From positions 186,001 through 250,000 of the forward strand of contig NZ_AXAU01000001.1 of NCBI RefSeq assembly GCF_000472965.1: a stretch of 64,000 bases of DNA, in the 5' to 3' direction. This document shows positions 45,015 through 53,692 of this stretch, piece by piece. The notes below the pieces were generated by a model. That model was given only the letters and a program-made list of their open reading frames with translations. It did no database searches and was not told the DNA's origin. This DNA is from Bradyrhizobium murdochi (GTDB lineage Bacteria; Pseudomonadota; Alphaproteobacteria; Rhizobiales; Xanthobacteraceae). Each line of letters opens with the position of its first letter. The first letter of the stretch is position 1. A program made the position numbers and the translations under genes.

Positions 45015-45407
45015 ATGGCGCGCGTCACCGTGGAAGATTGCATTGACAAGGTCGACAACCGGTTCGACCTGGTCCTGCTAGCGGCGCATCGCGCCCGTAT
45101 GATCTCGTCTGGATCACAACTGACGGTTGATCGCGATAACGACAAAAACCCGGTCGTTTCGCTGCGGGAAATCGCCGATTCCACTATTTCCCCGGAAGAC
45201 CTCCGCGAGGAACTGGTTCATTCCCTGCAGAAGTTCGTTGAGGTCGACGAGCCTGAGCCCGATACCGTGCCTTTGATCGGCTCGGCCGGTGCCAGCGTGG
45301 ATGCCGACGACACCGAGGTTGCGGTCGAGCGCATGACCGAGGAAGAGCTCCTCAAGGGCCTTGAAGGCCTGGCGCCGCCGGAAGAGCAGCCCGAAGAGGA
45401 CGAGTAA
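45015..45407 (+). CDS. rpoZ: RNA polymerase omega subunit
   Basis: Omega helps assemble RNA polymerase and forms part of the ppGpp site in some bacteria. The 130-residue protein starts [20 protein letters not shown], then [13 protein letters not shown], the conserved core, with an acidic C-terminal tail ([12 protein letters not shown]) longer than in E. coli, as is usual for alphaproteobacteria. It is followed by a strong terminator and then rsh, the standard order in the group. Confidence 0.96.
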   Translation: MARVTVEDCIDKVDNRFDLVLLAAHRARMISSGSQLTVDRDNDKNPVVSLREIADSTISPEDLREELVHSLQKFVEVDEPEPDTVPLIGSAGASVDADDTEVAVERMTEEELLKGLEGLAPPEEQPEEDE

Positions 45408-45446
45408 TCCGGAACCTTCCGGTCCGTCCCGAACTCCCGATCTGCC

Positions 45447-45480
45447 AAAGGCCCGGACGTCAGTCCGGGCCTTTGCTTTT
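45447..45480 (+). terminator. rho-independent terminator of rpoZ
   Basis: A perfect 12-bp stem AAAGGCCCGGAC/GTCCGGGCCTTT with loop GTCA, followed by GCTTTT. It lies 40 bp after the rpoZ stop and shows that rsh has its own promoter in the 230 bp that follow. Confidence 0.9.
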
Positions 45481-45711
45481 GTTGACATTTTTGCGGTTAC
45501 AATGCGTCCTTGGCCGGCGCGGCCGAAAACGGCTGACTTGCCGGGCCGACAGGCCATCGGGTTGGACGTTGGATGGCCGCGGGCCCAAGCGAAATTGAAC
45601 CGTATCGCGGCCCGCGCGGCGTGTATCGCCGTTCGAAAACGCATTAGATACGTAAACGAGATACGTAACGGCGGGACCCGTCCGGGTCTGGTGGAAGAAG
45701 GTAGTGATGTG

Positions 45712-48006
45712 ATGGCGTATTGGCGCCGCAGCTCCCGGCAAATGCAGGCCGCGACCGGCCAGGTCGCGGCTGCGCCGGGGTCGGCTGTGGCGGAGAAGCC
45801 GAAATCGCCGCGCTCGCGGATGATGCGGCAATACGATCTGGTCGAGCGCGTCCGCACGTACAATCCGGATACCAACGAAGACCTGCTCAATCGCGCCTAT
45901 GTCTACGCCATGAAGGCGCATGGCACGCAGACGCGCGCGTCCGGTGATCCCTATTTCTCGCATCCGCTCGAGGTCGCGGCGATCCTGACCAACCTCAAGC
46001 TCGACGACGCCACCATCGTCGCGGCGCTGCTGCACGACACCATCGAGGATACCGAGGCGACGCGCGCCGAGATCGACAATATCTTCGGTCACGAGATCGG
46101 CGCGCTGGTCGAAGGGCTCACCAAGCTGAAGCGGCTGGAGCTGGTCTCGCGCGAAGCCAAGCAGGCCGAGAATCTGCGCAAGCTCTTGCTGGCGATCGCC
46201 GACGACGTCCGCGTTCTCCTGATCAAGCTGGCCGATCGCCTGCATAACATGCGCACGCTGGAATTCGTGCCGCACGCCTCGCGCCGCCGCATTGCCGAGG
46301 AGACGCTCGACATCTATGCGCCGCTCGCTGGTCGCATGGGTATGCATGAGATGCGAGAGGAACTGGAGGATCTATCCTTCCACGTGCTCGATCCTGAAGC
46401 CTATGCGGTGGTGAAGCAGCGGCTCGACGCGCTTGCCGACCGCAACCGCAACCTCATCGGCGAGATTGAAAGCCAGCTCTCCAAGAACCTGCAGAAGAAC
46501 GGCATCACTGCGCGCGTCTATGGCCGCCGCAAGCAGCCGTTCTCGATCTGGACCAAAATGGAGCGCAAGTCGGTCGGCTTCGAGCAACTGTCCGACATCT
46601 ACGGCTTCCGCATTATCCTGAGCGACGCCGAGTCTTGCTACCGCGCGCTCGGCGTGGTGCATACCACCTGGCCGGTGGTGCCGGGGCGTTTCAAGGACTA
46701 CATCTCGACACCGAAGCAGAACGACTATCGCTCGCTGCACACCACCGTGATCGGCCCCGGCAACCAGCGCGTCGAGCTGCAGATCCGTACCGAGGAAATG
46801 AACCGGGTCGCCGAGTTCGGCATCGCCGCGCATGCCTTCTACAAGGACGGCATGGGCTCGCCGACCGAGCGGCTCAAGCACGAATCCAACGCCTTTGCCT
46901 GGCTGCGCCATACTATCGGAATTCTCTCCGACAGCGCCAATCCGGAAGAGTTTCTGGAGCACACCAAGCTCGAATTGTTCCACGACCAGGTGTTCTGCTT
47001 CACCCCGAAGGGCAAACTGATCGCGCTGCCGCGGCAAGCCAATGTGATCGACTTCGCCTATGCCGTGCATACCGATGTCGGCAACTCGGCAGTCGGCTGC
47101 AAGATCAACGGCAAATTCGCGCCGCTGTCGTCCGAATTGCAGAACGGCGACGAGGTCGAGGTGTTGACCTCGCAGGCGCAGTCGGCGCCGCCCTCGGCCT
47201 GGGAATCGCTCGCGATCACGGGCAAGGCGCGCGCGGCGATCCGGCGCGCGACCCGCACCGCGGTGCGCGATCAATATGCGGGACTTGGCCGCCGCATCGT
47301 CGACCGCCTGTTTGCCCGCGCCAAGATCGAATACGCCGACGACAAGCTGAAGGGTGCATTGCCGCGCCTGGCGCGCGCTTCGATCGAGGACGTGATGGCC
47401 TCCGTCGGACGTGGTGAACTGAAGGCCTCCGACGTCGCCCGCGCGATGTACCCGGACTACAAGGAAGAGCGGTTGGTGAAGTACGGGGCGGCCAAGAAGA
47501 GCCTCGCGGTGAAATTGAAGCTGAAATCGCCGCCGCATCCGGCGCGCAGCACCTCTGTGATCCCGGTGCGCGGCATCAATTCGGATTTGCCGGTGAAGTT
47601 TGCGCCGAACGGCGGTGCGGTTCCGGGCGACCGCATCGTCGGCATCGTCACGCCGGGCGAGGGGATCACGATCTATCCGATCCAGTCGCCGGCGTTGAAG
47701 GATTTCGAGGAGGAGCCGGAGCGCTGGCTCGACGTGCGCTGGGATATCGATGAAGCCATGCCGCAGCGTTTCCCGGCGCGGATCCTGGTGCACAACGTCA
47801 ACGAGCCCGGCAGCCTCGCCCAGGTCGCCACCGTGATCGCCGAGCACGACGGCAATATCGACAATATCAGCATGTCGCGCCGCTCGCCCGATTTCACCGA
47901 GCTGACCATCGATCTCGAGGTCTATGACCTCAAGCATCTCAGTGCAATTATCGCTCAGTTGCGTGCCAAGGCCGTCGTTGCCAAGGTCGAGCGCGTCAAT
48001 GGGTAG
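45712..48006 (+). CDS. rsh: bifunctional (p)ppGpp synthetase/hydrolase Rsh
   Basis: A 764-residue RelA/SpoT homologue that makes and degrades (p)ppGpp, the alarmone of the stringent response. The order is HD hydrolase (about 60-215; PYFSHPLEVAAIL, LLHDTIEDTEATRAEI), synthetase (about 255-390; SDIYGFRIIL, KDYISTPKQNDYRSLHT), TGS domain (DQVFCFTPKGKLIALPRQAN) and a C-terminal ACT domain (RILVHNVNEPGSLAQVATVI). Hydrolase histidines and aspartates are intact. The upstream in-frame extension overlaps rpoZ and is not coding; the ATG at 45712 fits. As in most alphaproteobacteria, it is probably the only long Rsh. Confidence 0.96.
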   Translation: MAYWRRSSRQMQAATGQVAAAPGSAVAEKPKSPRSRMMRQYDLVERVRTYNPDTNEDLLNRAYVYAMKAHGTQTRASGDPYFSHPLEVAAILTNLKLDDATIVAALLHDTIEDTEATRAEIDNIFGHEIGALVEGLTKLKRLELVSREAKQAENLRKLLLAIADDVRVLLIKLADRLHNMRTLEFVPHASRRRIAEETLDIYAPLAGRMGMHEMREELEDLSFHVLDPEAYAVVKQRLDALADRNRNLIGEIESQLSKNLQKNGITARVYGRRKQPFSIWTKMERKSVGFEQLSDIYGFRIILSDAESCYRALGVVHTTWPVVPGRFKDYISTPKQNDYRSLHTTVIGPGNQRVELQIRTEEMNRVAEFGIAAHAFYKDGMGSPTERLKHESNAFAWLRHTIGILSDSANPEEFLEHTKLELFHDQVFCFTPKGKLIALPRQANVIDFAYAVHTDVGNSAVGCKINGKFAPLSSELQNGDEVEVLTSQAQSAPPSAWESLAITGKARAAIRRATRTAVRDQYAGLGRRIVDRLFARAKIEYADDKLKGALPRLARASIEDVMASVGRGELKASDVARAMYPDYKEERLVKYGAAKKSLAVKLKLKSPPHPARSTSVIPVRGINSDLPVKFAPNGGAVPGDRIVGIVTPGEGITIYPIQSPALKDFEEEPERWLDVRWDIDEAMPQRFPARILVHNVNEPGSLAQVATVIAEHDGNIDNISMSRRSPDFTELTIDLEVYDLKHLSAIIAQLRAKAVVAKVERVNG

Positions 48007-48021
48007 CGCTTACGTCCCCAA

Positions 48022-48120
48022 CCCTCATGGTGAGGAGGCGCTCTTGCGCCGTCTCGAACCATGAGGCCCGGCTGGTGGCTCTCATCCTTCGAGACGCGCT
48101 TCGCGCTCCTCAGGATGAGG
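48022..48120. repeat. palindromic repeat, CCTCATGGTGAGGAG family
   Basis: Two palindromic half-elements lie between rsh and pdxJ: CCTCATGGTGAGGAGGCGC...GTCTCGAACCATGAGG (48022-48066) and CTCATCCTTCGAGACGCG...CTCAGGATGAGG (48081-48120). Both kinds are abundant in Bradyrhizobium genomes, in my recollection. The RNA would form two hairpins and may end rsh transcripts. Confidence 0.8.
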
Positions 48121-48168
48121 AACTCGCAGTATAGTCGCAACTTGTTCTGAATATCTGCGAGTCCCGAA

Positions 48169-48933
48169 ATGCCGCTTCCCCCAATCCGTCTCGGCGTCAA
48201 TGTCGACCACGTCGCCACCTTGCGCAACGCGCGGCGCGGCGAGCGGCCGGATCCGGTGCGCGCCGCGCTGCTCGCGATCGAGGCCGGCGCCGACGGCATC
48301 ACCGCGCATCTGCGTGAAGATCGCCGCCACATCCGCGACACCGACATGGCCCGCCTGAAGGCCGAAATATCAAAACCGCTGAATTTCGAGATGGCGGCAA
48401 CGGAAGACATGCTGCGGATCTCGCTAGCGACAAAACCCCACGCCGTATGCCTGGTGCCAGAGCGCCGCGAAGAACTTACCACCGAGGGCGGATTGGACGT
48501 CGTCGGACAGCACAACGTGCTGGCCCCGTTCATCGCGCGGCTCAACGATGCCGGCATCCGGGTGTCGCTGTTCATCGCCGCCGACCCGCCGCAGATCGAG
48601 ATGGCGGCCAAGTTGCGCGCGCCCGTGATCGAGATCCACACCGGCGGCTGGTGCGACGCCGTGGTCGACGGCGATGCTGACAAGGCCGAGGCGGAATGGC
48701 GGCGAATCGTCGAGGGTGCCGCGTTAGCGCGCGCGGCGGGGCTGGAGGTCCATGCCGGCCACGGCCTCGACTACCAGACCGCGGAGACGATTTCAGCGCT
48801 ACCCGAGATCGCCGAGCTCAACATCGGCTATTTCATGATGGGGGAGGCCCTGTTCGTCGGCCTTGGCGAGACTGTGCGGCAGATGCGCTCCGCAATGGAC
48901 CGCGGCCGGCAGAAAGTCGCGGGCCGGCCATGA
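48169..48933 (+). CDS. pdxJ: pyridoxine 5'-phosphate synthase
   Basis: PdxJ condenses 1-deoxyxylulose 5-phosphate and 3-amino-2-oxopropyl phosphate to form pyridoxine 5'-phosphate, the last ring-closing step of vitamin B6 synthesis. The 254-residue TIM barrel has [62 protein letters not shown] and [13 protein letters not shown], with the catalytic histidines and glutamate. Its TGA overlaps the acpS ATG (ATGA), so the two are coupled, as in many proteobacteria. Confidence 0.97.
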   Translation: MPLPPIRLGVNVDHVATLRNARRGERPDPVRAALLAIEAGADGITAHLREDRRHIRDTDMARLKAEISKPLNFEMAATEDMLRISLATKPHAVCLVPERREELTTEGGLDVVGQHNVLAPFIARLNDAGIRVSLFIAADPPQIEMAAKLRAPVIEIHTGGWCDAVVDGDADKAEAEWRRIVEGAALARAAGLEVHAGHGLDYQTAETISALPEIAELNIGYFMMGEALFVGLGETVRQMRSAMDRGRQKVAGRP

Positions 48934-49349
48934 TCATCGGCATCGGTTCCGACCTGGTCGACATTACACGGGTTGCCAAGGTGATCGAGCGCCATGGCGA
49001 CCGCTTCCTCGACCGCATCTTTACCGACACCGAGCGCGCCAAGGCGGCGCGCCGCGCCAACAGCGAAAAAATGGTGGTCGCGACCTATGCCAAGCGGTTC
49101 GCGGCCAAGGAGGCCTGTTCCAAGGCGCTCGGCACCGGCATCCGGCGCGGCGTCTGGTGGCGGGACATGGGGGTGGTGAACATGCCAGGGGGACGGCCGA
49201 CCATGAAACTCACCGGCGGCGCGCTGGCCCGGCTCGAAGCGCTGACGCCGGAGGGATTCGAGGCGCGAATCGATCTGTCGATCACCGACGACTGGCCGCT
49301 GGCGCAGGCGTTCGTCATAATTTCGGCGGTCGCACCCGGCAAATCATGA
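48930..49349 (+). CDS. acpS: holo-[acyl-carrier-protein] synthase
   Basis: AcpS transfers the 4'-phosphopantetheine arm from CoA to the serine of acyl carrier protein. The 139-residue protein begins [20 protein letters not shown] and has [33 protein letters not shown] (the magnesium/CoA motif) and [17 protein letters not shown] near the end. It overlaps pdxJ by four bases. A 283-bp gap with a striking palindrome separates it from lepB. Confidence 0.97.
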   Translation: MIIGIGSDLVDITRVAKVIERHGDRFLDRIFTDTERAKAARRANSEKMVVATYAKRFAAKEACSKALGTGIRRGVWWRDMGVVNMPGGRPTMKLTGGALARLEALTPEGFEARIDLSITDDWPLAQAFVIISAVAPGKS

Positions 49350-49392
49350 ACCGCGCAGGCGTTTGCGCCGGGGAAGTGGAAAAACTAAAAAT

Positions 49393-49408
49393 CATTGATA
49401 TATCAATG
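49393..49408. promoter_or_regulatory. 16-bp perfect palindrome upstream of lepB
   Basis: CATTGATATATCAATG is a perfect palindrome in the AT-rich part of the gap between acpS and lepB. TTGACA, a consensus -35 hexamer, lies 12 bp further on (49421-49426). The palindrome could be an operator for the lepB-rnc-era genes. No matching site is obvious elsewhere in the window. Confidence 0.5.
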
Positions 49409-49632
49409 GATTATGAAGTTTTGACAAGGCGCTTGATTGCGCCCCCACGAACAACCGTCTAAAAACGCCGCCAACGACCTGTTCGAGCCAGGGCCGATTC
49501 CGGTTACCGTCGGAATTGGCTCTCAACATCAGTTATCTAGACCATTTTCCTGACGCGAACGTATCTGGCGATTCGCGTGCGGAAAACGTTCTGCCACCGT
49601 GCGGGCTGGGGCCCGCGGGAATTGGGAAAGCG

Positions 49633-50391
49633 ATGAGCGTGACATCCGGCACAAAATCTGAAAGCGGCTTGGGTGAAACCATCCGCGTCGTCATCCATGC
49701 TCTCCTGATCGCGCTCGTGATCCGCACTTTCCTGTTCCAGCCGTTCAACATCCCCTCGGGATCGATGAAGGCGACGCTGCTGGTCGGCGATTACCTGTTC
49801 GTCTCGAAATATTCCTACGGCTACAGCCACTATTCCATTCCATTGTCGCCGCCACTGTTCACGGGCCGCATCTTCGGCTCGGAGCCGAACCGTGGCGACA
49901 TCGTCGTGTTCCGCCTGCCGAAGGACGACTCCACAGATTACATCAAGCGCGTGATCGGCTTGCCGGGCGACCGCATCCAGATGCGGGAAGGGCTGCTCCA
50001 CATCAACGACAAGCCGGTCAAGCGCGAGCGGCTTTCGGACTTCATCGGCGAGGACCCCTGCGGCTCCGACGCCACCGCGCGCGTCAAGCGCTGGAAGGAA
50101 ACGCTGCCGAACGGCGTCAGCTATGAATCGCTCGATTGCGTCGACAACGGTTTCTACGACAACACCAACGTCTACACCGTGCCCCCCGGCCACTTCTTCA
50201 TGATGGGCGACAACCGCGACAACTCCACCGATAGCCGCGTGCTGTCGGCGGTGGGCTACGTGCCGTTCGAAAACATCGTCGGCCGGGCGCAGATGATCTT
50301 CTTCTCCATTGCTGAGGGCGAACACGCCTGGATGTTCTGGCGCTGGCCGACTGCGGTGCGCTGGAATCGCCTATTCACAATTGTGCGATGA
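49633..50391 (+). CDS. lepB: signal peptidase I
   Basis: LepB removes signal peptides from secreted proteins at the inner membrane. The 252-residue protein has one N-terminal transmembrane helix (IRVVIHALLIALVIRTFLF) followed by box B, NIPSGSMKATLLVGDYLFV, with the nucleophile serine, and box D, DYIKRVIGLPGDRIQM, with the catalytic lysine; GDNRDNSTDSR is box E. The ATG at 49633 places the helix close to the N-terminus, as in the family; the frame is open upstream to 49516. It is coupled to rnc by a 4-bp overlap. Confidence 0.95.
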   Translation: MSVTSGTKSESGLGETIRVVIHALLIALVIRTFLFQPFNIPSGSMKATLLVGDYLFVSKYSYGYSHYSIPLSPPLFTGRIFGSEPNRGDIVVFRLPKDDSTDYIKRVIGLPGDRIQMREGLLHINDKPVKRERLSDFIGEDPCGSDATARVKRWKETLPNGVSYESLDCVDNGFYDNTNVYTVPPGHFFMMGDNRDNSTDSRVLSAVGYVPFENIVGRAQMIFFSIAEGEHAWMFWRWPTAVRWNRLFTIVR

Positions 50392-51200
50392 ACGACGAAA
50401 CAGCGATCATTCCTGACACATCGGCCTCCGGCGAGCCGGGCCAGCAGGCGGGTGCGCCCCGCGAAGCTGCGCCGAAGAAGAAACGCGGCAAGGCTGGCGC
50501 GAAGGCTGCGGTTGCCGCGATCGAGGGGCGCATCGGCTACAAATTTTCCGATCCGGCGCTGCTGACGACCGCCTTTACCCATGTCTCGGCCCTGAAGCCC
50601 GCGACCCGACATCGCGCCGACAGTTATCAGCGGCTGGAATTCCTCGGCGACCATGTGCTCGGGTTGATTATCTCCGACATGCTGTATCGCGCCTATCCGA
50701 GGGCGGACGAAGGCGAATTGTCCAAACGCCTCGCCGACCTCGTGCGCAAGGAGAGCTGCGCCGACGTCGCCAAGTCGCTGGGGTTGCTCGACGACATCAA
50801 GCTCGGCGCGGTGGGCGCAGGGGCGGGCGCGCGCCTGCGCAAGTCCGTTCTCGGCGATATCTGCGAGGCGGTGATCGGGGCGATCTATCTCGACGGCGGC
50901 TATGCGGCGGCGTCGCAATTCGTCGAACGCAACTGGCTGGAGCGGATGCGCAAACCGCGCCGGCCGCTGCGCGATCCCAAGACGGTGCTGCAGGAATGGG
51001 CCCAGAGCAAGGGCTTGCCGACGCCGGTCTATCGTGAGATCGAGCGCACCGGGCCGCACCACGACCCGCAGTTCCGCGTCGCTGTCGACTTGCCGGGACT
51101 GGCGCCCGCCGAAGGCGTCGGCGGCTCCAAGCGTGCAGCCGAGAAGGTCGCAGCCTCCGTGATGATCGAACGCGAAGGCGTCGGCAGCAATGACAGTTGA
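50388..51200 (+). CDS. rnc: ribonuclease III
   Basis: RNase III cuts double-stranded RNA, including rRNA precursors. The 270-residue protein has a lysine/alanine-rich N-terminal extension of about 40 residues, then the nuclease domain with the signature YQRLEFLGDHVLGLIISDML and the second acidic motif DICEAVIGAIYLDGG, and a C-terminal double-stranded-RNA-binding domain (DPKTVLQEWAQSKGLPTPVY and GGSKRAAEKVAASVMI). It overlaps lepB by four bases and era by eleven, the lepB-rnc-era order common in proteobacteria. Confidence 0.97.
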   Translation: MNDETAIIPDTSASGEPGQQAGAPREAAPKKKRGKAGAKAAVAAIEGRIGYKFSDPALLTTAFTHVSALKPATRHRADSYQRLEFLGDHVLGLIISDMLYRAYPRADEGELSKRLADLVRKESCADVAKSLGLLDDIKLGAVGAGAGARLRKSVLGDICEAVIGAIYLDGGYAAASQFVERNWLERMRKPRRPLRDPKTVLQEWAQSKGLPTPVYREIERTGPHHDPQFRVAVDLPGLAPAEGVGGSKRAAEKVAASVMIEREGVGSNDS

Positions 51201-52116
51201 ACCCGCACCCGGCGCGTCCGGCGAGACCCGCTGCGGTTTCGTCGCGCTGATCGGCGCCCCCAACGTCGGCAAGTCTACTCTTGTCAATGCGCTGGTCGGT
51301 TCCAAGGTCACCATCGTCTCGCGCAAGGTGCAGACGACGCGTGCGCTGATCCGCGGCATCGTGATCGAGGACAATGCGCAGATCATTCTGGTCGACACGC
51401 CCGGCATCTTCTTGCCGAAGCGGCGGCTGGACCGGGCGATGGTGTCGACCGCCTGGAGCGGGGCCCATGATGCCGACCTTGTCTGCGTGCTGCTCGACGC
51501 CAAGGCCGGAATCGATGAGGAGGCCGACGCTATCCTGAACAAGCTCGCGACGGTTGCGCACCCGAAAATCCTGGTGCTGAACAAGATCGACCTGATCCCG
51601 CGCGAAAAACTGCTGGCGCTGGCGCTGGCCGCCAATGAGCGGATGAAATTCGAGCACACCTTCATGATCTCGGCACTGTCGGGCGATGGCGTTGCCGACC
51701 TGCGCAAAACGCTCGCGAAGAGCGTGCCGCCGGGACCGTTTCATTATCCCGAGGACCAGATGTCGGATGCGCCGCTGCGGCATCTGGCGGCGGAAATCAC
51801 CCGGGAAAAGATCTACCGCCAGCTCCACCAGGAACTGCCGTATCAATCGACCGTTGAGACCGATAGCTGGACCGAGCGCAAGGACAAGTCGGTCCGGATC
51901 GAACAGACGATCTTTGTCGAGCGCGAGAGCCAGCGCAAGATCGTGCTCGGCAAGGGCGGCGCCACCATCAAGTCGATCGGCGCGGAGTCGCGGAAGGAGA
52001 TCGCCGAAATTGTCGGCGTGCCCGTGCACCTGTTCCTGTTCGTCAAGGTGCGCGAGAACTGGGGCGACGACCCCGACCGCTACAGGGAAATGGGGCTGGA
52101 ATTCCCCAAGGAATAG
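51190..52116 (+). CDS. era: GTPase Era
   Basis: Era is a GTPase that binds the 3' end of 16S rRNA and helps mature the small subunit. The 308-residue protein carries G1 (IGAPNVGKSTLVNAL), G2 region VQTTRALIRGI, G3 (VDTPGIF), G4 (VLNKIDL) and the C-terminal KH RNA-binding domain (IFVERESQRKIVLGKGGATI). It overlaps the 3' end of rnc by eleven bases, and the start codon choice is set by this overlap. Confidence 0.97.
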   Translation: MTVEPAPGASGETRCGFVALIGAPNVGKSTLVNALVGSKVTIVSRKVQTTRALIRGIVIEDNAQIILVDTPGIFLPKRRLDRAMVSTAWSGAHDADLVCVLLDAKAGIDEEADAILNKLATVAHPKILVLNKIDLIPREKLLALALAANERMKFEHTFMISALSGDGVADLRKTLAKSVPPGPFHYPEDQMSDAPLRHLAAEITREKIYRQLHQELPYQSTVETDSWTERKDKSVRIEQTIFVERESQRKIVLGKGGATIKSIGAESRKEIAEIVGVPVHLFLFVKVRENWGDDPDRYREMGLEFPKE

Positions 52117-52238
52117 TGAGGGCTCGTTGAGCTTCGGCGGACAAGTCGTCGCTTTGCTCCCTTGCGCAAACGCTCTGCGTTTGTCGCAGGCAATGACGGG
52201 GCTAGAACATGACCCACCAATTACCAAGAACGAGCCCG

Positions 52239-52619
52239 ATGACCCTACCGAGAAACGTGCTGTGGTTTGAGGTTTTGCTGTATCTGTCGCTGACGCTGGA
52301 TGCGGTGTCGGTGGCGTTCCAGGACCGCACGCCGACCCCGAAGATGACGGAGCAGATGATCAGCGCCGGAACGCTGATGGCGGCCGGCTTTATCCTGCTA
52401 TTGGTCTATCTCGTCCGGCTCGCCGCCGAGCACCGCAAGAACTGGGCGCGTTGGGTGCTGGCGGCGGTACTGGTGCTATCGGTGATTTCGCTCGTGCAAA
52501 TGATCGGCGAGAAGGGCATTCAGTTCGACAGCGGCATCGAAGTGATCTCCTGTGCGCTGACTGCGGCGGGGCTGTATTTCTCGTTCACCGGCGATGCGGT
52601 CGGCTGGTTCAACGCGTGA
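52239..52619 (+). CDS. four-helix membrane protein, unknown function
   Basis: A 126-residue protein with four hydrophobic segments: VLWFEVLLYLSLTLDAVSVA, AGTLMAAGFILLLVYLVRLA, ARWVLAAVLVLSVISLVQMI and ISCALTAAGLYFSFTG. Loops are short and mildly charged. The family is not one I can name. In-frame ATGs at 52209 and 52239 are possible; the latter places the first helix close to the start. It follows era at a distance of 122 bp, and the gap holds another palindrome-like repeat (52125-52200). It ends just before a dispersed palindrome. Confidence 0.7.
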   Translation: MTLPRNVLWFEVLLYLSLTLDAVSVAFQDRTPTPKMTEQMISAGTLMAAGFILLLVYLVRLAAEHRKNWARWVLAAVLVLSVISLVQMIGEKGIQFDSGIEVISCALTAAGLYFSFTGDAVGWFNA

Positions 52620-52631
52620 GCGCAGGGCCGC

Positions 52632-52722
52632 GTAGGGTGGGCAAAGGCGCTCGGCGCCGTGCCCACCATCCATCCACTGGCTCCTCGTGAATGGTGGGCA
52701 CGCTACGCTTTGCCCACCCTAC
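52632..52722. repeat. dispersed palindrome, GTAGGGTGGGCAAAG family (copy B)
   Basis: A 91-bp element with ends GTAGGGTGGGCAAAG/CTTTGCCCACCCTAC and inner arms GTGCCCACCAT/ATGGTGGGCAC. It sits between the membrane-protein gene and recO. See copies A and C. Confidence 0.9.
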
Positions 52723-52751
52723 AAGCTGTAAAATCCTCTAAACTCCCGCCC

Positions 52752-53504
52752 ATGGAATGGACCGACGAAGGCATCGTGCTGGGCGTACGGCGGCATGGCG
52801 AATCCTCCGCCATCGTCGAGCTCTTGACGCGCGGGCATGGCCGTCATCTCGGCCTGGTGCGCGGCGGTGCCTCCTCGCGGATGCGGCCGCTGCTGCAGCC
52901 CGGCAACGGCGTCACCGCCGTGTGGCGGGCGCGGCTCGACGAACATCTCGGCACCTACGCCATCGAGGGCACGCGGCTGCGCGCAGCAACGCTGCTGGCG
53001 TCCTCGCATGCGGTCTATGGCGTCACCCATCTGGCCGCGCTGGCGCGGCTGTTGCCGGAACGTGACCCGCATGAGGACATCTACGAGATGCTCGACCGCA
53101 CGCTGGACGACTTCGACGATGCCGGCGGCGCGGCGGCGCATCTGATCCGGTTCGAGCTCGCGATGCTCGCCGAGCTCGGCTTCGGCCTCGATCTGGAAAA
53201 CTGCGCCGCGACCGGCGCGACCTCCGATCTGATCTACGTCTCGCCGAAATCCGGCGGCGCCGTCTCGCGGGAGGCCGGCGAGCCCTATCGGGATCGCCTG
53301 CTGCGGCTGCCGGCCTTCCTGCGCGAAGGCGAGGGCGGGACGAACAGTTGGTCGGACCAGGACCTGCAGGACGGTTTTCGCCTGACCGGCCTGTTCCTGC
53401 TCCGCCACGTGCTGGAGCCGAGCGGGCAGGGCCATTCCGACGCGAGGGACGGGTTCATCAACGCGGTGATGCGGCATCAGGCGCGAATCAGTTCGTCGGC
53501 CTGA
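52752..53504 (+). CDS. recO: DNA repair protein RecO
   Basis: RecO works with RecR to load RecA at gaps in single-stranded DNA. The 250-residue protein opens with an OB-fold domain, [20 protein letters not shown] then [20 protein letters not shown], and a helical C-terminal region with [20 protein letters not shown] (the family's CAxTG block follows) and the [11 protein letters not shown] segment. The zinc cysteines of some RecO proteins are mostly absent. Its start at 52752 follows a repeat and a short leader. Confidence 0.95.
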   Translation: MEWTDEGIVLGVRRHGESSAIVELLTRGHGRHLGLVRGGASSRMRPLLQPGNGVTAVWRARLDEHLGTYAIEGTRLRAATLLASSHAVYGVTHLAALARLLPERDPHEDIYEMLDRTLDDFDDAGGAAAHLIRFELAMLAELGFGLDLENCAATGATSDLIYVSPKSGGAVSREAGEPYRDRLLRLPAFLREGEGGTNSWSDQDLQDGFRLTGLFLLRHVLEPSGQGHSDARDGFINAVMRHQARISSSA

Positions 53505-53524
53505 ACCCGCTACCGTAACCCGTC

Positions 53525-53544
53525 GTCCCTGCGAACGCAGGGAC
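53525..53544. repeat. short hairpin repeat GTCCCTGC-GAAC-GCAGGGAC
   Basis: A perfect 8-bp stem with loop GAAC lies between recO and parC, 20 bp after the recO stop. It has the form of the REP-like hairpins that are frequent in Bradyrhizobium intergenic DNA. No T-run follows. Confidence 0.75.
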
Positions 53545-53692
53545 CCATACGCCGCGGCCCATCGATTGAAGCTGTGGCGCCAACCATTTTTCGCCAGAAA
53601 CACCAGTGGTTATGGGCCATTGCGTGCGCAGGGGCGACGGATGGCGCGTTTCACGTCTTGCCGGATTTATCGGCAGAGTCTAACCCCTCCCC

